Source: Ferrovibrio sp036381655 (GTDB taxonomy: Bacteria > Pseudomonadota > Alphaproteobacteria > Ferrovibrionales > Ferrovibrionaceae). From it: a stretch of DNA of 64,000 nt. Positions 1-8,471 of this stretch are shown here, one piece after another (position 1 is the stretch's first letter; the number at the start of each line of letters is the position of its first letter). Under the pieces are notes generated by a model. The model was not told the origin of the DNA, ran no database searches, and saw nothing but the letters and a program-made list of their open reading frames with translations. Made by a program: the position numbers and the translations under genes. The DNA lies in NCBI RefSeq assembly GCF_036381655.1, contig NZ_DASVCJ010000037.1:22725-86724 (forward strand), in the 5' to 3' direction.

Positions 1-1
1 C

Positions 2-1237
2 GACGGCGAGGGCAAGCTCGCGCATAAGACCGGCGATGTCGACAAGGCGCTGGGCGGCGCGGCGAAAATCGTCTCGGCGGAATACCGCCTGCCTTTCCTG
101 GCGCATGCGACGATGGAGCCGATGAATGCCACGGCGCTGGTCGGCCCGGACGGGGTGGATGTCTGGGCGCCGACCCAGGCGCAGGAGGCGGTGCAGCAGG
201 CCGCCGCCAAAGCCATTGGCGTCTCGGAAGACCGGGTGCGCGTCCACACCACTTATCTGGGCGGCGGCTTCGGCCGCCGCTCGGAAGCGGATTTCGTCGC
301 CGCCGCCGCGCAGGTCGCCAAGGCGGTGACCGGACGGCCCGTGCAGGTGATGTGGCCGCGCGAGGAGGATATGCGGCACGACTTCTATCGCCCCGCCGCC
401 CTGCATCGCATCAAGACCGGCCTCGACGGCGCCGGCCGGCCGATCGCCTGGAAGCAGGATCTGGCCTCGCCGTCCATCATGCGCCGGGTCTTTCCGCCGA
501 CCACCTGGCTCGGGCCGGACGAGACCTCCATCGAGGGCAGCCTCGACGGCGTCTACGGCATCCCGAACGCGGCGTTGGAATACGTGGCTGCCGAAACGCC
601 GGTGCCGGTCGGCTTCTGGCGTTCGGTCGGGCATTCGCATAACGCCTTCGTCAAGGAATGCATGATCGACGAAGCCGCCCATGCCGCCGGACAGGACCCG
701 TTCGCCTATCGCCGCGCGCTACTGGCCGGCAGCCCGCGCCATCTGGCGGTGCTTGAATTGGCGGCCGCCAGGGCCGGCTGGGGCACGCCGCTTGCGGCGG
801 GTAAAGGCCGCGGCATCGCCCTGCACGAAAGCTTCGGCACCATCGTCGCCATGGTTGCCGAAATCAGCGTCGATGACGGCAGGATAAAACCCGATCGCAT
901 CGTCTGCGCCGCGGATGCCGGCACTGTGATCAATCCCGCGATCGCCGTCGCTCAGCTGTCCGGCGGCGCGATCTTCGGCCTGACGGCCGCGCTCTATGGC
1001 CGCGTCACGCTGCAGAATGGCGCGGTGCAGGAAGGCAACTTCGATACCTATCAGATGCTGCACATGGCCGATGCGCCGCGGGTCGACGTCCATCTCATCG
1101 GGAGCGAAGCGGCGCCGGGCGGACTGGGCGAGCCGGGCGTGCCGCCGGCCGCGCCGGCTCTGGCCAATGCGGTTTTCGCCGCGACCGGCGAACGCCTGCG
1201 CAATCTGCCGCTGTCGCTCACCGGGCACAGGGCTTGA
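2..1237 (+). CDS. Molybdopterin-dependent oxidoreductase large subunit (IorB/aldehyde dehydrogenase type), 5'-truncated
   Basis: This is the C-terminal part of a xanthine-dehydrogenase-family large subunit, most like isoquinoline 1-oxidoreductase beta subunits. The reading frame is open from base 2, so the true start lies before the window. Visible family signatures are YRLPFLAHATMEPMNATA near the left edge, GGGFGRR in the cofactor domain, GFWRSVGHSHNAF, and GGLGEPGVPP near the end, whose Glu is the expected catalytic base. These enzymes hydroxylate N-heterocycles or oxidise aldehydes with a Mo-cytosine-dinucleotide cofactor and pass electrons to a small 2Fe-2S subunit, normally encoded next door (here outside the window). 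The substrate cannot be told. Its 3' end overlaps the convergent DUF1850 gene by 20 bases. Confidence 0.85.
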   Translation, partial: DGEGKLAHKTGDVDKALGGAAKIVSAEYRLPFLAHATMEPMNATALVGPDGVDVWAPTQAQEAVQQAAAKAIGVSEDRVRVHTTYLGGGFGRRSEADFVAAAAQVAKAVTGRPVQVMWPREEDMRHDFYRPAALHRIKTGLDGAGRPIAWKQDLASPSIMRRVFPPTTWLGPDETSIEGSLDGVYGIPNAALEYVAAETPVPVGFWRSVGHSHNAFVKECMIDEAAHAAGQDPFAYRRALLAGSPRHLAVLELAAARAGWGTPLAAGKGRGIALHESFGTIVAMVAEISVDDGRIKPDRIVCAADAGTVINPAIAVAQLSGGAIFGLTAALYGRVTLQNGAVQEGNFDTYQMLHMADAPRVDVHLIGSEAAPGGLGEPGVPPAAPALANAVFAATGERLRNLPLSLTGHRA

Positions 1238-1598
1238 GCGTCACCGCCTGTTCGGGACCGATCCCGGGGAAATAGCTGCCGAGATCGCGACATTCGCCTT
1301 TGATGCAGACATGCCAGTCGCCGGGCGTATAGGGCGAACGGGTCAGGATGAGCTGCGGCTGCGGCGGCAGTTTCGGGTGCCAGACCCAGAAACCGTCCTT
1401 GAAGACGGCATTTTCGCCCGGATCCATGCCCGCCCCGCTGGACTGCACGGCAGCCTGCTTGACGACGAGACCGGCATCGGTAGCCTGCCAGGTCTCGCGC
1501 CACTCGGTCTTCTGCACGCTATGGGTCCAGCGCAAATCCACCGTACCGGCATGCAGCGCAACGACCGCCGCGCCCAAAGCCAGACAAAGCCCCGGCAT
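1218..1598 (-). CDS. DUF1850 protein, TRAP-TAXI transporter associated
   Basis: A 126-residue protein with an N-terminal hydrophobic segment (MPGLCLALGAAVVALHAG), then a small domain with LRWTHSVQKTEW near residue 25 and HPKLPPQPQLILTRSPYTPGDW further on, typical of DUF1850. Such proteins are encoded beside fused TRAP permeases of the TAXI type; their biochemical role is unknown. The start at 1598 is chosen because its ATG shares bases with the TGA of the permease gene (TGATG), implying translational coupling. A longer reading frame to 1643 would run into the permease gene and lacks this logic. The last gene of the TRAP operon. Confidence 0.75.
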   Translation of the reverse strand: MPGLCLALGAAVVALHAGTVDLRWTHSVQKTEWRETWQATDAGLVVKQAAVQSSGAGMDPGENAVFKDGFWVWHPKLPPQPQLILTRSPYTPGDWHVCIKGECRDLGSYFPGIGPEQAVTLKPCAR

Positions 1599-3685
1599 CA
1601 GGCCTCTGCCGGCTTGGCCTCGGCGCGCCGGGTCTTCCACCAATGGAAAGCGATGAAGGTTACCGCCAGCACGAAGCCGACTTCATCCGTCCACGGCACC
1701 GCAATGACGAAGAGGAAGGCGGCAGCCGTCGCCCAGATGCGTTCCACCCAGCTCATCCGGCCGATCAGCCAGGCGCTGGCGGCGCCGCCCCAGAGGCAGA
1801 CCGCGATGATGGCCTTGACGGTCACATAGGTGGTATCGAACCAGGTGCCGCCCTGCAGCATCAGCGCCGGCGTATAGACCGCCATGAAAGGCACGACATA
1901 GCCGGCCAGGCCGATCTTGGTCGCGTTCAAGCCGATCTTGATGTGGCTTTCCTTGGCGATCGAGGACGCGGCCAGGGCAGCCAGGGCCACCGGCGGCGTC
2001 AGGTCGGCCATGATGCCGAAGTAAAACACGAACATATGCGCCAGCAGAATGGGAACGCCCATCTGCTCGAGCACCGGAGCCGCCATCGAACTGGTGATGA
2101 TATAGTTCGGGATGGTCGGAATGCCGGTGCCGAGGATGATGCAGGTCACCATCGTCATCATCAGCGCCAGGAGGAGGTTGTCGCCGGCAACCGCGAGAAT
2201 GCCGCGAGCCAGCTCGTTGGCCAGACCGGTCATCTGGGCGATGCCGATCAAAATGCCGACCAGCGCACAGGCGACGCCGACGCCGAGCGCGCCTTTGGCC
2301 GCATCGGCAAAACTCTGCAGCAGCAGTCTCTGCGTCTCCAGGCCGCCCTTGGTGAACCAGGTCAGCACCACCAGAAGAACGATCATGGCGATCGCGACGC
2401 TCTCCAGGCGCAGGCCGACGTAGCGATAGAGCACGGCGGCGCACAGGCCGAGGCCGACCCAGAAGATCACGCGATAGAGCGTCACCTTCAGCGGCCCGGT
2501 TGCCTGCTGCCCCAGGATGACCACCGTCGTCAGCGCCATGCCCATCGTGCCGGCGAACAGGGGCGTGAAGCCGGAGAACAGCAGATAGACCAGCACCGCC
2601 AGCGGCAGCAGCAGGTACCATCTTTCGATCAGCGCCTTGAGCGCGTTCGGGCAGTCTTCCTTCTTCAATCCGACCAGCCCGGCGCGGCCGGCTTCCAGAT
2701 GCACCATCCAGAAAGCGGAGAAGAAATACAGCACGGCCGGAATGACCGCCGCCAATGCAACCTGCGAATAGGGAATGCCGATCGTTTCCGCCATGATGAA
2801 GGCGACCGCGCCCATCACCGGCGGCATGATCTGGCCGCCCATCGAGGAGCAGGCCTCGACGGCGCCGGCAAAGGCGGGGCGATAGCCGAAGCGCTTCATC
2901 AGCGGGATGGTGAACTGGCCGGTGGTCAGCACGTTGGCCACGCCCGAGCCGTTGATGGTGCCCATCAGGCCGGACGAGATGACCGCCACCTTGGCCGGAC
3001 CGCCCTTGTGGTGGCCCACTGTCCCCAAGGCGAGGTCGTTGAACAGACCGATCATGCCGGCGCGCTCAAGCAGGGCGCCGAACAGAATGAACAGGAAGAT
3101 GTAGGTGGCAGACACGAAAATCGGCGTGCCCAGAATGCCCTCGGTGCCGAAATACAGCGTGTCGATCACCTGGCCGAAATCGAAGCCGCGGTGCATCAGA
3201 AAGCCCGGCAGGCTGCGGCCAAAAATGGCATAGGGAATGAAGATCGAGCAAAGCAGCGGAAGTTCCCATCCCATCACGCGGCGCGCTGCCTCGATCACCA
3301 TTACGGTCATGATCGTGCCGACCACGAGATCCATGGTCGACGGGTCGCCGGCGCGCTGGATCAGATCGCCCTCGAATATCCAGTGATAGAACGACAGAAC
3401 GAAAGCAATCGCCGCCAGCGCCATATCATACCAGGGCGCGCGGTCGCTATGGTCGCCACGGCGAAACCGGAACAGCAGATATGTCAGGGTGAGCAAGAAG
3501 CCGACATGGACGCTGCGCAACACAAGCGTCGACAACGGGCTGAAAGCCGCCGTAATGATCTGGAAGAAGGTGAAGGCGATGGCAATGACGAACACTGCCT
3601 TGCCCTGCCAGCCCGAGAGAGCCGCCGCCCCGTGTACGGGATTCTCGCGGTCGACAATCGTCGTCGGCTCGTTATTCGCAGTCAT
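1598..3685 (-). CDS. TRAP transporter fused permease, 4TM/12TM (TAXI type)
   Basis: A 695-residue polytopic membrane protein joining the small (DctQ-like, roughly residues 25-150) and large (DctM-like, roughly 150-660) TRAP permease subunits. It uses a sodium gradient to import a substrate handed over by the periplasmic TAXI protein encoded upstream. Diagnostic stretches include GTPIFVSATYIFLFILFGAL, INGSGVANVLTTGQFTIPLM, EACSSMGGQIMPPVMGAVAF and GTGIPTIPNYIITSSMAAPV, all standard in this family. TAXI transporters import organic acids or amino acids such as glutamate; the substrate here is not evident. A GC-rich hairpin with a T-tract separates it from the binding-protein gene, so it is probably made in lower amounts. 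Confidence 0.93.
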   Translation of the reverse strand: MTANNEPTTIVDRENPVHGAAALSGWQGKAVFVIAIAFTFFQIITAAFSPLSTLVLRSVHVGFLLTLTYLLFRFRRGDHSDRAPWYDMALAAIAFVLSFYHWIFEGDLIQRAGDPSTMDLVVGTIMTVMVIEAARRVMGWELPLLCSIFIPYAIFGRSLPGFLMHRGFDFGQVIDTLYFGTEGILGTPIFVSATYIFLFILFGALLERAGMIGLFNDLALGTVGHHKGGPAKVAVISSGLMGTINGSGVANVLTTGQFTIPLMKRFGYRPAFAGAVEACSSMGGQIMPPVMGAVAFIMAETIGIPYSQVALAAVIPAVLYFFSAFWMVHLEAGRAGLVGLKKEDCPNALKALIERWYLLLPLAVLVYLLFSGFTPLFAGTMGMALTTVVILGQQATGPLKVTLYRVIFWVGLGLCAAVLYRYVGLRLESVAIAMIVLLVVLTWFTKGGLETQRLLLQSFADAAKGALGVGVACALVGILIGIAQMTGLANELARGILAVAGDNLLLALMMTMVTCIILGTGIPTIPNYIITSSMAAPVLEQMGVPILLAHMFVFYFGIMADLTPPVALAALAASSIAKESHIKIGLNATKIGLAGYVVPFMAVYTPALMLQGGTWFDTTYVTVKAIIAVCLWGGAASAWLIGRMSWVERIWATAAAFLFVIAVPWTDEVGFVLAVTFIAFHWWKTRRAEAKPAEA

Positions 3686-3717
3686 GCAGCGCCACCCTGG
3701 AAGTAAACCTGTAAAAA

Positions 3718-3745
3718 CGCCGGCGCCATGAAAGCGGCGCCGGCG
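3718..3745 (-). terminator. Intercistronic hairpin plus T-tract between TAXI gene and permease
   Basis: A perfect 10-bp GC inverted repeat (arms 3718-3727 and 3736-3745, 8-nt loop) is followed, in the minus-strand direction, by five T residues (complement of 3713-3717). It lies 18 bases after the stop of the binding-protein gene and 32 bases before the permease start. That layout fits a partial terminator or mRNA stabiliser that gives much more binding protein than permease. Confidence 0.7.
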
Positions 3746-3763
3746 CAGACATTGCGAAAGCCG

Positions 3764-4726
3764 TTACTTCAGCAGGCCGGCTTCCTTGTAGTACTTCTCC
3801 GCACCCGGATGCAGCGGCACCGGCGGATTGGCGGCCATCTCGGTCTTGACGATGCCCTTGGCCGCGGAATGCGCCGCATAGAGAGTGTCGAGGTTCTCGA
3901 CCAGAGCCTTGGTCATCTTATAGGCGAGATCGTTGCTGACCTTGGTGGTGGTCACGAAGTAATTGGCCACCGCCACGGCCGGAACGGCCTGATCCTGACC
4001 GGTATAGGTTCCGGCCGGGATGGTCGCGGGAAGATAGGCGGCGTCGCCGATCTTCTTCACCACATCGGCAGGGACCGGAACTATCACGATTTCGACCGAG
4101 GAGGCGAGATCGCGGATGGACGACACGCCGAGGCCCGCCGACTGCAGGGTCACGTCGATCTGCCGGTTCTTCATCAGATCGACCGACTCGCCGAAGCCGA
4201 GATACTCGACCTTCTGGAAGTCCTTGTAGCTGATCCCGGCGGCGCCCAGCACGACGCGGGCATTGATTTCGGTGCCGGATTTCGGCGCACCGACGGAGAT
4301 GCGCTTGCCCTTCAGATCGGCCAGCGACTTGATGCCGGAATCCTTGGTGGCAACGATCTGGATGTAGTTCTTATAGGCCGCCGCAAGGACCCGCAGCGTA
4401 CTCAGCTTGTGCGAAAAGCCCGCCTCGGCATCGCCCTTCCAGGCATTGGACAGCGTATCGCCCAGCGTGAGCGCCAATTCGCCCTTGCCGGTGCTCAGCA
4501 GATTCAGGTTCTCCACCGACGCCTTGGTCGGCTGCACCTGCACCTTGGCGTTCGGAATCGCCTTGCTATAGATGTTGCCCAGCGCGACGCCGATCGGATA
4601 ATAGGCGCCCGAGGTTCCACCCGTCAGGATATTCACGAATTCCTGCGCGCGAGCGCTGGCGGCACCAAGCGTGAAAGCAAAGGACACAGCCGCCGCGGCG
4701 ACCAGGGTCCGGCGAGTAAAGGTCAT
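3764..4726 (-). CDS. TAXI family TRAP transporter solute-binding protein
   Basis: A 320-residue periplasmic binding protein that captures the substrate for the TRAP permease encoded just downstream. The N-terminus is a classical Sec signal (FTRRTLVAAAAVSFAFTL, cleavage expected after ASARA near residue 27). The mature part opens with FVNILTGGTSGAYYPIGVAL, the hallmark of the TAXI (TRAP-associated extracytoplasmic immunogenic) family. ATG at 4726 has an AGGA-type ribosome site about six bases upstream. First gene of the transporter operon; a candidate sigma-54 promoter lies about 180 bases upstream, fitting the sigma-54 activator encoded next to it. Confidence 0.93.
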   Translation of the reverse strand: MTFTRRTLVAAAAVSFAFTLGAASARAQEFVNILTGGTSGAYYPIGVALGNIYSKAIPNAKVQVQPTKASVENLNLLSTGKGELALTLGDTLSNAWKGDAEAGFSHKLSTLRVLAAAYKNYIQIVATKDSGIKSLADLKGKRISVGAPKSGTEINARVVLGAAGISYKDFQKVEYLGFGESVDLMKNRQIDVTLQSAGLGVSSIRDLASSVEIVIVPVPADVVKKIGDAAYLPATIPAGTYTGQDQAVPAVAVANYFVTTTKVSNDLAYKMTKALVENLDTLYAAHSAAKGIVKTEMAANPPVPLHPGAEKYYKEAGLLK

Positions 4727-4866
4727 GGGTATTCCTCCCGCATATCAAAGGTTTACAAAACCTACCTCAGGGCGACGTTTTTACCGACTGAGGGTCGATT
4801 CCGCAAACCCTTTCGGCCTGCCGGACCTCGCCCCACCCCGCGTCAAACGCCGATAATTGCAGTGCA

Positions 4867-4900
4867 CAAACGATGTAGGTCTTTGACCTTGCATCGTTTG
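4867..4900. promoter_or_regulatory. Inverted repeat in the presumed leader of the TAXI gene
   Basis: Perfect 9-bp outer arms (CAAACGATG at 4867-4875 and its complement at 4892-4900) and perfect 5-bp inner arms (AGGTC at 4877-4881, GACCT at 4885-4889) give a nearly continuous 14-bp stem with a 3-nt loop. No T-tract follows on either strand, so it is not a simple terminator. It could be an operator or a 5' mRNA-stabilising structure. Confidence 0.5.
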
Positions 4901-4906
4901 CAACGC

Positions 4907-4922
4907 CGCAAACCGGCTCCCA
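4907..4922 (-). promoter_or_regulatory. Candidate sigma-54 promoter of the TRAP operon
   Basis: On the minus strand the bases read TGGGAGCCGGTTTGCG. The invariant GG and GC pairs are at the exact -24/-12 spacing, and TGG, the A and TTTGC match the consensus; three bases of the -24 box do not. Transcription would start near 4896. A sigma-54-dependent activator gene lies immediately upstream, which supports the reading. Confidence 0.45.
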
Positions 4923-5211
4923 CCGGCATTGCCCTGTGACAGAGGCAGGAAGCGACCAGAAAGAGAAAGGTTTCTCGCATGCGGTGCTGACGAAGGCATA
5001 TCGCCTTCAGACTGCATCGCCGGATTTCCTCCCCCGGAGCACCATCCCGCTCTATCGGCAGGGCGGCTTCATGGTAGCAAGAGCCATACCAGCGGAAGGC
5101 TCGGCTAGAGCATTGATAATACAGGATTCGTTTTACGCCGGTTCTCGCCGATCGGCATAAATCCGCCGATACGGCGCCGGGCTGGGCGGATTTTTGCTTA
5201 TCCGCGATCCT

Positions 5212-6579
5212 TCAGGCCTGCAGATATTGGCGCCGGTCGATGCCGTAGCGCTCCATCTTTTCGTTCAGGGTTCGCCGCGGCAGGCCCAGCCGTTCCATGG
5301 TCAGACGCACATCGCCCTTGCTTTCCGCCAGCGCCAGTTCGATGCAGCGCTTCTCATAGGCCGCAACGCTCGCCGCCAGGGTCTGCGTTGCCTCGGCGCC
5401 GTCCGGCGCCTGCGGCGTCAGCTTGGCCAGCGGCCCGGACATGGCCCGCAGGCCCAGCACATGGCGTTCGGCGACGTTGCGCAATTCGCGCACATTGCCC
5501 GGCCAGTCATAGGCCTGCAGCGCGGCGATCGCCGCATCGTCCAACGGCGAAGCATCGCGTGCATAGGTCTGCGCCGCCTCCTCCGCGAAATGGCGAAACA
5601 GCAGCGGAATATCCTGCCGCCGCTCGCGCAGGGGCGGCAACTGCAGTTCGGCGACGTTCAGGCGGTAATAGAGATCCTCGCGGAATTTGCCCGCATCCGA
5701 AGCGGCGCGCAGGTCGATCTTGGTGGCCGCGACGACGCGGATGTCGACCGGTATCGTCTTGTTGGAGCCAAGCCGCTCGATCGCCTTCTCCTGCAAAACG
5801 CGGAGCAGCTTGGCCTGCAAGGCCAGCGGCATGCTTTCGATCTCATCGAGAAACAGCGTGCCGCGATGGGCGTATTCCAATCGTCCGATCCGGCGGTCGG
5901 TGGCGCCGGTGAAGGCACCGCGCTCATAGCCCAGCAGCTCGCCCTCGAACAGCGATTCGGGAACCGCCGCGCAGTTGATCGCCACGAAAGGATGCGCCGC
6001 GCGCGGCCCGAGGTCGTGCAGGCAGCGTGCGACCAGCTCCTTGCCGGCGCCGGTCTCGCCGTGGATCAGCACCGCCACCGGATTGGCCGCCAGATCGAGG
6101 ATGTCGCGCCGCAGATCCTCCATGGCCGGACTGGTCCCGATCAGCCTCGCGGCGATGCCGCTGGCCGAGGCGAGCTGCGAATGCAGCCGGCGGTTTTCCA
6201 GAACCAGCCGCCGCTTCTCGGCGGCCCGGCGCAAGGTCTCCGTCAGGCGCTCGGGCGAGAACGGCTTTTCGACGAAATCGTAGGCGCCCAGACGCATGGC
6301 CTCGACCGCCATGGCGATGTCGCCATGGCCAGTGACCAGGATGACCGGCAGGTCGGGATCGATCGCCTGCGCGCGCCGCAGCACCTGCAGGCCGTCGATC
6401 TGCGGCATCTTCACATCCGAAACGAGGATGGACGGGCAATCGCGCGACAGGCTGCCGATCGCCCTGGAGGCATCCTCGTAAAGCTCGACCGCGAAGCCGG
6501 CCAGCTCCAGCCATTGCCGGACCGAAAGACGGACCGGCTCCTCGTCGTCGACGAATATGACCAAAGGCTTCTCAGCCAT
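5212..6579 (-). CDS. dctD: Sigma-54-dependent response regulator, DctD-like
   Basis: A 455-residue transcription activator in three parts. The receiver domain has acidic residues at 11-12 and the phosphorylated Asp at 55 in VSDVKMP. The AAA+ sigma-54 activation domain has Walker A GETGAGK at 174-180, the sigma-54-contacting GAFTGA loop at 221-226 and Walker B FLDEIE at 243-248. A C-terminal Fis-type helix-turn-helix reads GDVRLTMERLGLPRRTLNEK. Phosphorylation by the adjacent sensor should let it activate a sigma-54 promoter. The ATG at 6579 is preferred over more upstream codons because GAGGAG lies six bases before it; it overlaps the kinase stop by eight bases. The likely target is the neighbouring TAXI TRAP operon, by analogy with DctD, not proven. 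Confidence 0.9.
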   Translation of the reverse strand: MAEKPLVIFVDDEEPVRLSVRQWLELAGFAVELYEDASRAIGSLSRDCPSILVSDVKMPQIDGLQVLRRAQAIDPDLPVILVTGHGDIAMAVEAMRLGAYDFVEKPFSPERLTETLRRAAEKRRLVLENRRLHSQLASASGIAARLIGTSPAMEDLRRDILDLAANPVAVLIHGETGAGKELVARCLHDLGPRAAHPFVAINCAAVPESLFEGELLGYERGAFTGATDRRIGRLEYAHRGTLFLDEIESMPLALQAKLLRVLQEKAIERLGSNKTIPVDIRVVAATKIDLRAASDAGKFREDLYYRLNVAELQLPPLRERRQDIPLLFRHFAEEAAQTYARDASPLDDAAIAALQAYDWPGNVRELRNVAERHVLGLRAMSGPLAKLTPQAPDGAEATQTLAASVAAYEKRCIELALAESKGDVRLTMERLGLPRRTLNEKMERYGIDRRQYLQA

Positions 6580-8419
6580 TTGCACTCCTCGCCTGCGCCG
6601 CCACGGTCTCGGTGGCCGGCACTGGCAGCCACACCGTGAAGACGGCGCCGCCCGCCGCACCGTTCTCCGCCGTCAGACGGCCGCCGAAATCCCGCACGAT
6701 GCTGCGCGAAATCGCAAGTCCCAGCCCCAGTCCGTCGCCGATCTGCTTGGTCGTGAAGAAGGCGTCGAACAGGCGCGCCTTGTGTTCGGCGGGAATCCCG
6801 GACCCGCTATCGGCAACCGTAAGCGCCCAGCCGCCGCCATCGCGCCTGGCGGCAATATCCAGATGCCGGACCGCGCTGTCCACCATCGCATCACAGGCAT
6901 TGCGCAGCAGATTGATCACCACCTGCTCGAGCCGGATATCCTCGGCCATAACCTCGGCGGTGGCCGGGATGTCCAGATCGACCTCGATACGCTCCAGCCG
7001 GATTCTCGATTCGAGCAGAACCAAAGCCCGCTGGACGACCGACAGCAGCGCTACCGGCTGGCATTCGGCGCCGCCCTTGCGGGCAAAGGTCTTCAGATGC
7101 CGGGAAATCTCCGCCATGCGGCGGGTCAGATCCTCGATCATGGCGAGATTGCCGGTCACGCTTTTCAGATCGCCGCGCTCGATATGCAGCCGCGAGGCGG
7201 CGGCAAAGGTGTTGATGGCGGTGAGCGGCTGGTTCATCTCATGCGCGATGGCGGCCGACATCTGGCCCAGCGCCGCCAGTTTGCCGGCCTGCACCAGCTC
7301 GTTCTGCGCCTCGCGCAGCACGCGTTCGGCCCGCTCGCGCTCGCGCACCTGTTCCTGCAGATCCTTGGTGCGCTCGGCCACGCGGGCCTCCAGCTCGTCG
7401 CGTGCCTGCCGCAAGGCGGCGGCGACGGCCTCGCGGGCATTCTGGCGCTGGCGGTACTGACGCCAGAACAACAGGCTCAGCGCCAGCAGGGCGGCGCAGG
7501 CCAGCGTGCCGAAGGCGGCCAGACGCCCCTGCACCAGGGCCGGCGTGATGTCGGAAAGATAGATCATCCGCCATTGATAGGCCGGCAGATCCTGCTCCTG
7601 CCGCAGGTAGTCGCGCCCGTCGGTCTCGACCAGCGGATTGCCGTTCCAGCTGCCGCGGTTGGGCAGCGGCAGCAGGCGCAGCGGCGTGCCGACATATTTC
7701 TTGGTCTCGTCCAGGATGCGCCGCGCCGCGGGATCGAGCGGATGCAGAAGGCTGAAGCGCCAGCCCGCCCGGCTGGTGAGGAAGACGATGCCGAACTCGT
7801 CGGCGAGCAGAACCGTCTCGCCGGCCTCTTCCCATTCCCGCTGCAGCGGCTCGATGTCGAGGCGGACGACCACCGCGCCGATGACGCCTTCCGCATCGCG
7901 GATGGCTTCGGCGAAGAAGAAGGCCGGCTGGCCGGTGGTGACGCCGATGCCGAAATAGCGCCCCCGCCCCTCGGCCAGGGCGTGCTTGAAATAGGGACGG
8001 AAGCTGTAGTTCTGGCCCACGAAGCTCGTCGGCCCGGCCCAGTTGCTGGCCGCCCGCGTCGTGCCGGACAAATCCATCACATACAGCACCGAGGTGCGCG
8101 CCGCGCTGTTCAGATGCTCGAGCCGCCGGTTCACATTGGCGGCAAGCAGCCTGTCGTCGGGATGATGCAGCAGAAGCTGCACGTCGCGGTCCTGCGCCAG
8201 CACGGCGGGCAGGTATTCGTATTTTTCCAGATGATTGCGGAAGGACGACAGATAAAGCCCGAGCCGCTGGCGCCCCTTCATCTCCAGATCGTCCATCGCC
8301 GACTGCCGGGCCGCATCGGCAAGCCACCAGGCCAGCATCAGCGACAGCGCGCAGAAGACGATGCCGAAGCCGATGAGCCGCCGGCGTCCCCCGATCCACA
8401 ATGACGCCTGCCTGGCCAT
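6572..8419 (-). CDS. dctB: Sensor histidine kinase, DctB-like
   Basis: A 615-residue membrane sensor kinase. A first membrane helix (about residues 13-34) and a second (about 290-312) flank a periplasmic double-Cache-like sensor domain, the arrangement of C4-dicarboxylate sensor DctB. A coiled-coil linker follows, then the dimerisation domain with the phospho-acceptor His in AIAHEMNQPLTAI, and the ATPase domain with QVVINLLRNACDAM (N box), VADSGSGIP (G1) and GLGLGLAISRSI (G2). It phosphorylates the response regulator encoded directly downstream, with which it overlaps by eight bases. The ligand may be a dicarboxylate, but here the linked transporter is TAXI rather than DctP type, so another organic acid is possible. 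Confidence 0.9.
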   Translation of the reverse strand: MARQASLWIGGRRRLIGFGIVFCALSLMLAWWLADAARQSAMDDLEMKGRQRLGLYLSSFRNHLEKYEYLPAVLAQDRDVQLLLHHPDDRLLAANVNRRLEHLNSAARTSVLYVMDLSGTTRAASNWAGPTSFVGQNYSFRPYFKHALAEGRGRYFGIGVTTGQPAFFFAEAIRDAEGVIGAVVVRLDIEPLQREWEEAGETVLLADEFGIVFLTSRAGWRFSLLHPLDPAARRILDETKKYVGTPLRLLPLPNRGSWNGNPLVETDGRDYLRQEQDLPAYQWRMIYLSDITPALVQGRLAAFGTLACAALLALSLLFWRQYRQRQNAREAVAAALRQARDELEARVAERTKDLQEQVRERERAERVLREAQNELVQAGKLAALGQMSAAIAHEMNQPLTAINTFAAASRLHIERGDLKSVTGNLAMIEDLTRRMAEISRHLKTFARKGGAECQPVALLSVVQRALVLLESRIRLERIEVDLDIPATAEVMAEDIRLEQVVINLLRNACDAMVDSAVRHLDIAARRDGGGWALTVADSGSGIPAEHKARLFDAFFTTKQIGDGLGLGLAISRSIVRDFGGRLTAENGAAGGAVFTVWLPVPATETVAAQARSANG

Positions 8420-8471
8420 GATAGAGAGGCGTTCTCCTTGCTGGCGGGGCCCTGCCCCGGAAGGCGCGATC

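Larger units (their letters stand above)
4727..5211. other. 485-bp intergenic region with candidate regulatory sites
   Basis: No convincing gene. It contains a candidate sigma-54 promoter (4907-4922, minus), a long stem-loop (4867-4900) between that promoter and the TAXI start, and a short perfect inverted repeat, GAAGGC/GCCTTC, at 4992-5008. The two-component genes start from the far side of the region's right edge and end at 5212, so the space is best read as the upstream control region of the TRAP operon. Confidence 0.6.

Noticed and set aside
1643..3706. A 687-codon open frame opposite the TRAP permease
   Set aside because: Asp/His/Arg-rich antisense reading of a well-supported membrane protein gene.
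4992..5008. GAAGGC/GCCTTC repeat as a DctD binding site
   Set aside because: Arms of only six bases and no second copy; not enough to call an activator site.
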